Of a DNA stretch of 12,028 bases, positions 7,130 through 12,028 are shown piece by piece (position 1 is the stretch's first letter; each line of letters starts with the position of its first letter). A program made the translations under genes and the position numbers. The notes under the pieces are model-generated. The model saw only the letters and a list, made by a program, of their open reading frames with translations, was not told the DNA's origin and did not search any database. The stretch is from Prevotella sp. UBA2746 (GTDB lineage: Bacteria; Bacteroidota; Bacteroidia; Bacteroidales; Bacteroidaceae), in NCBI GenBank assembly GCA_002353555.1, contig DEJO01000038.1:26045-38072 (forward strand), read 5' to 3'.

Positions 7130-8149
7130 TTAATACGCTTCGCGATACTTGCTCTCGTCTTTGTCTTCCAACATGGAGAGATAGGAGTTGTAACGGCTTT
7201 GGGCGATATAGTGCTCGTCCAAGGCTTTCAGTACGGCACAACCAGGCTCGTGGGTGTGCGTACAGTTGGAGAAACGGCAGTCTTTGGAGAAATGGAATAT
7301 CTCACGGAAGTAGCTGGTAAGTTCTTCTTTTTCGATATCAAACGTCCCGAATCCCTTGATGCCGGGCGTGTCGATGATGTAAGCTTCACCCCCTGTTCCT
7401 CCTTCGGCAGAGCGGGGGGGAAGGCTGATCATCTCACTGAACGTTGTGGTATGCATACCGGTCTGATGTGCATCAGAGATGTCGGCAGTACGGAGGCTGA
7501 GTCCGGGCACCAAGGCATTGATAATGGTCGACTTCCCCACTCCGCTGTTGCCGCTGAACAGCGTAATCTTGCCCTGAAGCAAGGGGAGAAGGGATGAAGC
7601 CCCCTCCAATGCCGAGATTGCCACACACGTATAACCGATGTTTTCGTACAGGTCCATCATCATGCGCAGGTAGCGCAGCTCGTCTTCAGAAAGCAAGTCG
7701 GTCTTGTTGAAGACAAGGGTTACGGGCACCCGATAGGCTTCTGCCGAAGCCAGGAAGCGGTCGATGAAGGTAAGGGGAGTCTCAGGCTGCTTGATGGTGA
7801 CGATAAGGAATGCCTGGTCTACGTTGGCTGCAAGGATATGGCTCTGCTTAGACAAGTTGATAGACTTGCGGATGATATAGTTGCGCCGGTCTTGAATCTC
7901 TGTAATCCAGTAGACGGAACCATCCCCGCTTGCTTCTCCCTTTTTCTCTTTTCTCTCTTGTCCTTTCTCTGCCTTCTTCTCGTGCCCCTTACCTTCGGCA
8001 ATAGTCACACGGTCACCCACAGCCACCGGGTTGGTGCTGCGGATGCCCTTCAGTCGGAAGTTTCCTTTGATCTTGCAGTCGACAACCTGCCCGTCTTCAG
8101 TCCTGACGGTGTACCAGCTGCCGGTGTTCTTAATGACAAGTCCTCTCAA
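7130..8149 (-). CDS. rsgA: Ribosome small-subunit-dependent GTPase A, with two extra internal peptides
   Basis: A circularly permuted GTPase that checks late 30S subunit maturation and helps release assembly factors. Seen: an N-terminal OB fold (1-90), G4 NKTD (148-151) ahead of G1 SGNSGVGKS (199-207), G3 DTPG (260-263), and a C-terminal zinc site CRFSNCTHTHEPGC (C291, C296, H298, C304). Two segments look added compared with typical Bacteroidales RsgA: a Lys/Glu-rich stretch at 55-77 in the OB fold, and LPPRSAEGGTGG (243-254) just before G3. The start is a TTG (8149-8147). No ATG is in frame upstream before a stop at 8155-8153, and the protein from TTG begins with the normal RsgA N terminus (RGLVIKNTGSWY). 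The TTG lies within an AATT repeat block. It is 92 bp downstream of frr and possibly co-transcribed. Confidence 0.93.
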   Translation of the reverse strand: MRGLVIKNTGSWYTVRTEDGQVVDCKIKGNFRLKGIRSTNPVAVGDRVTIAEGKGHEKKAEKGQERKEKKGEASGDGSVYWITEIQDRRNYIIRKSINLSKQSHILAANVDQAFLIVTIKQPETPLTFIDRFLASAEAYRVPVTLVFNKTDLLSEDELRYLRMMMDLYENIGYTCVAISALEGASSLLPLLQGKITLFSGNSGVGKSTIINALVPGLSLRTADISDAHQTGMHTTTFSEMISLPPRSAEGGTGGEAYIIDTPGIKGFGTFDIEKEELTSYFREIFHFSKDCRFSNCTHTHEPGCAVLKALDEHYIAQSRYNSYLSMLEDKDESKYREAY

Positions 8150-8238
8150 TTGTCAATTGTGAATTATGAATTGAAAGCCCCCCAGCCCCCTAAAGGGGGT
8201 GTTGTGAATTGTGAATTATGAATTGTGAATTGTCAATT
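8148..8238. repeat. Composite repeat: two AATT heptad blocks flanking a G+C-rich hairpin
   Basis: The frr-rsgA spacer is made almost wholly of repeat. The left block has AATT at 8148, 8155, 8162 and 8169; the right block has AATT at 8207, 8214, 8221, 8228 and 8235. All are 7 bp apart, with GTC, GTG or ATG spacers. The blocks share the 19-bp direct repeat AATTGTGAATTATGAATTG (8155-8173 and 8207-8225). Between them is a G+C-rich core with CCCCC-TAAA-GGGGG (8186-8199). The left edge forms the rsgA start codon; the right edge stops 3 bp short of the frr stop codon. Confidence 0.85.
8186..8199. other. G+C hairpin in the frr-rsgA spacer
   Basis: CCCCC (8186-8190), loop TAAA, GGGGG (8195-8199), preceded by a CCCCCC run at 8178-8183. 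It lies downstream of frr and upstream of rsgA on the minus strand. It could pause or attenuate transcription, but no U-run follows on either strand, so I do not call it a terminator. Confidence 0.5.
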
Positions 8239-8241
8239 GAA

Positions 8242-8802
8242 CTAAACCGTCATGATCTCCTTGGTCTTATCATCCAGGAGTTCGTCGAGTTTCTTGATGT
8301 ACTTATCGTGCAGCTTCTGAAGATCCAGCTCGGCATCCTTCTCGTTGTCCTCGCTAAGTCCGTCCTTGATGGCTTTCTTCAGTTTTTCCTTGATGTCGCC
8401 GCGCACGTTGCGCACTTCCACCTTGGCTTTCTCGCCGATTTTGTTGCACTGCTTCACGAGGTCACGGCGGCGCTCCTCTGTGGGCTGCGGGATATTCAGG
8501 CGGATCACCTCGCCGTTGTTCTCCGGTGTTATGCCCACATCGCTGTCCATGATGGCTTTCTCGATGTCGCGGATAGCCTTGCGGTCCCAGGGCTTGATGG
8601 CAATGGTACGTGGGTCGGGCACCGATACGTTAGCAACTTGGTTCAGCGGAACCATAGAACCGTAGGAGTTCACCTTCACACCGTTGAGGATGGCGACATT
8701 GGCGCGACCGGCACGAATGCGTGCCAACTGCTCTTCAAGGAACATGGCAGCCATCTCCATGCGCTCCCCGGCATCACTTAAAGTCTGTTTTACGTCTATC
8801 AT
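8242..8802 (-). CDS. frr: Ribosome recycling factor
   Basis: Works with EF-G to split post-termination ribosomes; a tRNA-shaped cytoplasmic protein. Seen: the full 186-residue length usual for the family; the conserved ARIRAGRANVAIL segment (27-39) of the three-helix bundle; the beta-rich domain II around YGSMVPLNQVANVSVPDPR (47-65); IRLNIPQPTEERRRDLVK (99-116), the conserved hinge and helix; and a highly charged C-terminal helix ending LDDKTKEIMTV. The ATG at 8802 gives the normal MIDVKQTL start. Its own promoter is proposed about 57 nt upstream. It lies between rsmA and rsgA on the same strand, grouping three genes for ribosome maturation and turnover. Confidence 0.97.
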   Translation of the reverse strand: MIDVKQTLSDAGERMEMAAMFLEEQLARIRAGRANVAILNGVKVNSYGSMVPLNQVANVSVPDPRTIAIKPWDRKAIRDIEKAIMDSDVGITPENNGEVIRLNIPQPTEERRRDLVKQCNKIGEKAKVEVRNVRGDIKEKLKKAIKDGLSEDNEKDAELDLQKLHDKYIKKLDELLDDKTKEIMTV

Positions 8803-8858
8803 GCTATTTTCGTTTTACGGATTTACAATGTTTTACGATTTACTAATGAATATGAGCA

Positions 8859-8889
8859 CAAAAATAGGGAATAAAAATGGAACGGGCAA
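8859..8889 (-). promoter_or_regulatory. Putative frr promoter
   Basis: On the minus strand TATTTTTG (8866-8859) matches TAnnTTTG, with TTG (8889-8887) 20 bp upstream as a -33 box. The predicted leader is about 50 nt. It lies between the repeat-filled part of the rsmA-frr spacer and frr. Confidence 0.55.
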
Positions 8890-8930
8890 CAAAAACACCA
8901 TAAAAGTTTGCTTCCCACTCCACTTTTTTC

Positions 8931-8962
8931 AATTGACAATTCACAATTCACAATTGACAATT
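8931..8962. repeat. AATT heptad repeat, block 5 (rsmA-frr spacer)
   Basis: AATT tetramers start at 8931, 8938, 8945, 8952 and 8959, exactly 7 bp apart, with spacers GAC, CAC, CAC and GAC (symmetric order). The block lies directly beside the nested palindrome at 8968-9027. Confidence 0.85.
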
Positions 8963-8967
8963 ATTCA

Positions 8968-9027
8968 ATTATCGTGCAAACCGAGTGCAATGATGCTTGC
9001 ACCAATTGCCGAGGTGTAGCCGATAAT
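8968..9027. repeat. 60-bp nested palindromic element
   Basis: The outer inverted repeat is ATTATCG (8968-8974) with CGATAAT (9021-9027). An inner hairpin is GTGCAA (8985-8990), loop TGATGC, TTGCAC (8997-9002). GTGCAA also occurs at 8974-8979, and CCGAG occurs at 8981-8985 and 9009-9013. The defined ends and symmetry suggest a discrete dispersed element of REP or MITE type. From memory, very similar segments occur between genes in Prevotella, but I could not verify this. Confidence 0.6.
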
Positions 9028-9045
9028 CGAACGAAGTTCAATTTT

Positions 9046-9912
9046 TCAATCTTTCAATTTTTCTTCGACTTTGTTGGTCAGTTCCACAAACTGAGGGATG
9101 GAGAGTTGTTCGGGACGTTTCGTCATGATTTCCTGTTCAAAGAAACTGGCGGGCGGCTGTACGTTGGTAAACATCTGACGCAGAGAAACACGCAACATCT
9201 TGCGACGCTGGTTGAAGACGGTCTTCACCAACCGCTTGAACAACGCCCAGTCGCAGCCCAGGTCCTCGACACCATTGCGCGTCATGCGGATAACGGCACT
9301 CTTCACCTTCGGTGGCGGATTGAAGACGGTCTCGTCTACCGTGAACAGGTATTCCACGTCGTACCACGCCTGCATCAGTATCGACAGGATGCCATACTGC
9401 TTGTTGCCGGGGGAGGCTGCCATTCGGAGTGCCACTTCACGCTGGATCATACCCGTACAACATGGTATTAGTTCCTTGTTGTCGAGCATCTTGAAAAATA
9501 TCTGCGACGAGATGTCGTATGGGTAGTTGCCCGTCAGCACAAACGGGCGCCCACCAAAGACCTCGTTCAAGTCCATCCGCAGGAAGTCGGCAGAGATAAT
9601 CCAAGTAGGAGGGTTCTTGCCTTCTTGCTCTGGCAAGCGTCTCCTTTCGTCGCCGAGCGGCAAGGGACCGTCGGTCGAGCGGATGGTTGAAAAATGTTCT
9701 TGCAGGTACTGAACGCTCTCACGGTCTATCTCCACCACCTTCACCTCTCGCGGCTTCGGCACCAGGTACTGTGTCAGCACCCCCATGCCTGGCCCTATCT
9801 CCAAGACGGGTATGTCGGGACAGGCATCCACCGTATCGGCTATACGCTTCGCGATATTCAGGTCGGTCAGGAAATGTTGCCCCAGGTTCTTCTTCGGTCT
9901 AACTTGTTTCAT
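9046..9912 (-). CDS. rsmA: 16S rRNA dimethyladenosine transferase (A1518/A1519), with an extra internal peptide
   Basis: Dimethylates two adjacent adenosines near the 3' end of 16S rRNA late in 30S assembly, using S-adenosylmethionine. Seen: the N-terminal PKKNLGQHFLTD (7-18); the SAM-binding loop LEIGPGMGVLTQYL (37-50) with acid in VVEID (59-63); the catalytic NYPYDIS (129-135, NxPY type); and NPPPKVKSAVIRM (198-210) before a helical C-terminal domain. The length of 288 residues is some 20 more than typical. The excess lies at residues 78-103 (DGPLPLGDERRRLPEQEGKN and flanks), between the acid motif and the next strand. The ATG at 9912 is fixed because no other start precedes the SAM loop. 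A -7-like TATTTTTG ends 4 nt before it. The stop codon lies within a TTCAATTTTT direct repeat (9037-9046 and 9053-9062). Confidence 0.94.
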   Translation of the reverse strand: MKQVRPKKNLGQHFLTDLNIAKRIADTVDACPDIPVLEIGPGMGVLTQYLVPKPREVKVVEIDRESVQYLQEHFSTIRSTDGPLPLGDERRRLPEQEGKNPPTWIISADFLRMDLNEVFGGRPFVLTGNYPYDISSQIFFKMLDNKELIPCCTGMIQREVALRMAASPGNKQYGILSILMQAWYDVEYLFTVDETVFNPPPKVKSAVIRMTRNGVEDLGCDWALFKRLVKTVFNQRRKMLRVSLRQMFTNVQPPASFFEQEIMTKRPEQLSIPQFVELTNKVEEKLKD

Positions 9913-9916
9913 GCTG

Positions 9917-9924
9917 CAAAAATA
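9917..9924 (-). promoter_or_regulatory. Putative rsmA promoter (-7 element)
   Basis: TATTTTTG on the minus strand matches TAnnTTTG and ends 4 nt before the rsmA ATG, giving a leaderless mRNA if used. No -33 TTG is seen at the expected distance, so rsmA may also be read from the KilA-N gene 35 bp upstream. Confidence 0.45.
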
Positions 9925-9947
9925 CTATTACTAGTTCTATTAACCCT

Positions 9948-10802
9948 TTATTCCTTATTTGCCAGTTTCTTAAACTGATGTTCTGCATTCTGTGTATTAA
10001 GCACCAGCAATTGTTCTTTTGCAATACGTTGCAATACTTCAAAGCGCAAATCGCGAGGCATATTTTGCTTGATCAGTTCAGAATTAAGCGATTCCATGTT
10101 AGAGAGGACAACCAGTTCGTTGATGGAAGCTGTGTCTCGCATGTTCAGTTTCTTTGCCAATTCTGGATTTGCCTCTTCCCAATCCTTGGCAGTATAACCA
10201 AAAAGAGCCAAATTTAGCAAGTCTGCTTCTGTGGCATAGATAATTCCTTCTTTCTTTTTGGCAATGGAAAGTTTTGGAATAATGATATGCTTGATTGCAT
10301 CTGTATGCAATGTATAGTTTGTCTTTGCAAGAATACGTTTTACATCCCAGTGCTGAAGCAGTGGGTCGTTTTGCGTTTCCTTCAGTTGTTGATATTCCTT
10401 GACGACATATAGCTGAAAAGTTGGACTTAACCACATACCGAAGTTGAAAGCGATATCCTTGTGGGCGTATGTACCACCATAACGTCCAGCTTTCGAATAA
10501 ATACCGATAGCACCAGTTTTTTCAGTCCATTCCTTTGGGGTTAAAGAGAATGTATTAAGACCCGCCTGTTGCCTAAACGCATCGAATTCGATGCTTTTAA
10601 ATTGTGGATTATGCAACTGTTCCCACACCCCAAGGTATTCAATTGTACTGCGGGAACGCATCCAGTTTTGAATGATATAATTCGTTCGCTGCTGATCTTT
10701 GAACCTCGCCATATCCGTCAGACAAATATAGTCATTTTCATTTCCTTGAAGTAGTACAGAGATCTCAGTGCCATTGGCATTTATCTTTTTTGTTGTTGCC
10801 AT
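9948..10802 (-). CDS. KilA-N domain protein
   Basis: Residues 1 to about 140 form a KilA-N domain (PF04383 type), a putative DNA-binding fold best known from phages and large DNA viruses. Seen: the start GTEISVLLQGNENDYICLTDMARF (11-34), NWMRSRSTIEYLGVWE (46-61), and the closing GRYGGTYAHKDIAFNFGMWL (106-125) followed by SPTFQLYVVKEYQ. Residues 145-284 are helical and charged, with no motif I recognise; such tails often have a separate role in this family. The cellular function is unknown; DNA binding is inferred from the domain. It is A+T-rich compared with its neighbours (21 G+C in the 60 bases 10201-10260, against 34 in 60 at 6541-6600), which suggests acquisition, possibly from a phage. 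No integrase or other phage gene is nearby. It has its own clear promoter. Confidence 0.88.
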   Translation of the reverse strand: MATTKKINANGTEISVLLQGNENDYICLTDMARFKDQQRTNYIIQNWMRSRSTIEYLGVWEQLHNPQFKSIEFDAFRQQAGLNTFSLTPKEWTEKTGAIGIYSKAGRYGGTYAHKDIAFNFGMWLSPTFQLYVVKEYQQLKETQNDPLLQHWDVKRILAKTNYTLHTDAIKHIIIPKLSIAKKKEGIIYATEADLLNLALFGYTAKDWEEANPELAKKLNMRDTASINELVVLSNMESLNSELIKQNMPRDLRFEVLQRIAKEQLLVLNTQNAEHQFKKLANKE

Positions 10803-10839
10803 TTTCTCTACGTTTTATACGATTCAATAAATGCAATTG

Positions 10840-10870
10840 CAAATATAACACTTTTCCGCGCCTCAGCAAA
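10840..10870 (-). promoter_or_regulatory. Promoter of the KilA-N gene, full Bacteroidetes type
   Basis: On the minus strand TTTG (10870-10867), a 19-bp spacer and TATATTTG (10847-10840) make the best consensus promoter in the window. The predicted leader is about 30 nt, ending at the ATG at 10802. Confidence 0.7.
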
Positions 10871-10910
10871 ATAAAAACCGCTTTTCTTATGTTTTATGCT
10901 CACTTAATCG

Positions 10911-10918
10911 TATCTTTG
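10911..10918 (+). promoter_or_regulatory. Putative promoter of the SDR gene (-7 element)
   Basis: TATCTTTG followed by CA matches TAnnTTTG, 25 nt before the ATG at 10944. No clear -33 TTG is present at 19-21 bp. It diverges from the KilA-N promoter within a 141-bp spacer. Confidence 0.55.
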
Positions 10919-10943
10919 CACCAATATAACAAATTGAAGAGCC

Positions 10944-11717
10944 ATGAAAAACTTTTTTGATCTCAAAGGACAGGTAGCCATCGTGACAGGATGCTCAGGC
11001 GGACTGGGTGTTCAGATGGCAAAAGCACTCGCTAACCAAGGTTGTAACATCGTACCCATTGCACGCCGCATGGAGAAACTGGAGGAAGTCGCCGCCGACC
11101 TGCGTGCCGACTACGGTGTGGAGGTACTGCCCATCCGCTGCGACATCACGCAGACGGAGATGGTCGAAAATGTGGTTACAAAGGTGATGGAGCGATTCGG
11201 ACGCATAGACATCCTCGTCAACAATGCCGGAACGGGAGCCGTGGCTCCTGCCGAGGACATCACCGACGAGCAGTTTGACAACGAGATGAAGATTGACCTC
11301 TTCGGAACGTTCAAGATGGCACGTGCCGTAGCCAAGCGTGCCATGATTCCTGCCAAGTACGGACGCATCATCAACATCGCATCGATGTACGGACTAGTGG
11401 GTAACAAGATAGCGCCCTGCTCACCCTACCATGCTGCCAAGGGCGGCGTCGTCAACCTTTCGCGCGGCCTGGCTGCCGAATGGGGAAAGTATGGCATCAC
11501 CGTGAACACCATCTGTCCGGGATACTTCTGGACGCCCCTGACCAAGGACACGCTTGAGACCGACTGGTTTACGGAGTATGCCAAGAGCACCATCCCCGTA
11601 GAGCGTTACGGCAACGAAGGCGAACTGGATGCCGCTGCCATCTTCCTCGCCTCGCCAGCCGCCAGCTATGTCAACGGTGCAGCCCTGCCCGTCGACGGAG
11701 GCTATACGTGTGTGTAG
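10944..11717 (+). CDS. SDR-family oxidoreductase, gluconate 5-dehydrogenase-like
   Basis: A classical short-chain dehydrogenase/reductase of 257 residues, the usual length. Seen: the Rossmann loop VTGCSGGLG (14-22), the CDIT acidic/adenine site (66-69), NNAG (93-96), the active-site serine in NIASMYG (S147), YHAAK (Y162, K166), and PGYFWTPL (192-199), followed by the family C-terminal ending LPVDGGYTCV. The closest flavour is gluconate 5-dehydrogenase or 2-deoxy-gluconate 3-dehydrogenase, that is, sugar-acid metabolism, but SDR substrate calls from sequence alone are weak. No sugar-acid genes are adjacent, so the context gives no support. The ATG at 10944 follows GAAGAG by 5 nt and gives the standard N terminus. 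It has its own -7 element and appears to be a single-gene unit. Confidence 0.88.
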   Translation: MKNFFDLKGQVAIVTGCSGGLGVQMAKALANQGCNIVPIARRMEKLEEVAADLRADYGVEVLPIRCDITQTEMVENVVTKVMERFGRIDILVNNAGTGAVAPAEDITDEQFDNEMKIDLFGTFKMARAVAKRAMIPAKYGRIINIASMYGLVGNKIAPCSPYHAAKGGVVNLSRGLAAEWGKYGITVNTICPGYFWTPLTKDTLETDWFTEYAKSTIPVERYGNEGELDAAAIFLASPAASYVNGAALPVDGGYTCV

Positions 11718-11811
11718 CAGGTGGAAATGGTGTATAAAGTGGCTACTGGGCAAGAATGAAGTGCAGATGTCGTACTGATGAAGTTACGAAAGTGCTTTTC
11801 CCGAATCTTCT

Positions 11812-11865
11812 GACACGTGTCGAAAAACCTTCTGACACGTGTCGGAAACGTTTTTGACACGTGTC
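11812..11865. repeat. Three GACACGTGTC palindromes at exact 22-bp spacing
   Basis: The perfect 10-bp palindrome GACACGTGTC occurs at 11812-11821, 11834-11843 and 11856-11865. Start-to-start distance is 22 bp both times, about two helical turns. The third copy extends to an 18-bp perfect palindrome, TTTTGACACGTGTCAAAA (11852-11869). Copies 1 and 2 share the left flank CCTTCT or ATCTTCT and the right flank G. The array begins 94 bp after the SDR stop codon. Confidence 0.85.
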
Positions 11866-11947
11866 AAAAGGTTTGAGACAATCTAAATGGCAACTTCGCC
11901 AGATACCTTTCTGGACATCAATACGTGTAAAAAATCTCACACTGAGC

Positions 11948-11965
11948 CACAGAGGACACAGAGGA
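11948..11965. repeat. CACAGAGGA tandem duplication
   Basis: Two perfect 9-bp copies, CACAGAGGA at 11948-11956 and 11957-11965, preceded by ACTGAGC. From memory, similar CACAGAG-rich segments are dispersed in many bacterial genomes; this could not be verified here. Confidence 0.6.
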
Positions 11966-12028
11966 AGAGGTTAAAGGAGTATTTTCAGAGGCTAAATGCA
12001 CACTCTCCGCTTTCTATGTTAAAATCCA

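Larger units (their letters stand above)
11718..12028. other. Gene-free 3' end of the window
   Basis: No open frame here looks like a gene. A 65-codon frame on the minus strand (11743-11940) runs across the palindrome array and has no family resemblance. The region holds the palindrome array (11812-11865) and a CACAGAGGA tandem (11948-11965). No clear terminator with a U-run follows the SDR stop. Confidence 0.7.

Noticed and set aside
9948..10802. Prophage
   Set aside because: One KilA-N gene alone is not a prophage. No integrase, attachment-site duplication or structural gene is seen in the flanks.
11812..11865. CRISPR array
   Set aside because: The conserved unit is only a 10-bp palindrome with 12-bp intervals, far too short for repeats and spacers, and no cas gene is present.
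11743..11940. 65-codon minus-strand frame downstream of the SDR gene
   Set aside because: It crosses the palindrome array, has no recognisable domain or good start context, and its frame is probably open by chance.

Overview
The window looks like a piece of a Bacteroidales chromosome, most probably Prevotellaceae. This rests on three things: the flavour of the housekeeping proteins (short-type Pgi, LysRS with a long C-terminal tail, Bacteroidales-type GpsA and RsgA), Bacteroidetes-type promoters (TAnnTTTG at -7, often with TTG or TTTG about 19-20 bp upstream), and a lack of strong Shine-Dalgarno sites. The genus is an inference. Most genes are roughly 55 % G+C; the KilA-N gene near the right end is clearly more A+T-rich.

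Layout. (1) 1-4596, plus strand: a run of central-metabolism and translation genes, lysS (3' end only), gpsA, a cytidylate-kinase-like gene, pgi, and a HAD phosphatase with an unusual C-terminal extension. Gaps are 28, 66, 20 and 6 bp, so at least the last three genes are probably one transcript. (2) mnmA (minus) overlaps the HAD gene tail to tail by 4 bp. It diverges from a YihY/BrkB-type membrane protein gene (plus) across a 73-bp region carrying two opposed promoters and a short repeat. (3) 7130-9912, minus strand: rsmA, frr and rsgA, three ribosome biogenesis or recycling genes separated by repeat-rich spacers. (4) 9948-10802: a stand-alone KilA-N domain protein, A+T-rich, probably acquired. 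(5) 10944-11717: an SDR oxidoreductase resembling gluconate 5-dehydrogenase, followed by a gene-free 3' end that holds an evenly spaced palindrome array.

The genes are mostly ordinary; the notable signal is in the small DNA elements. A heptameric AATT-NNN repeat occurs in five blocks across four intergenic sites. It touches the lysS stop codon, supplies a putative -33 box for mnmA, and contributes the TTG start codon of rsgA. A 60-bp nested palindrome lies between rsmA and frr. RsgA and RsmA carry extra internal peptides encoded by G+C-rich or inverted-repeat DNA that look like repeats captured in frame. Three copies of the 10-bp palindrome GACACGTGTC stand exactly 22 bp apart downstream of the SDR gene. 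I saw no complete mobile element, CRISPR array, tRNA or rRNA, and no convincing new multi-gene system.
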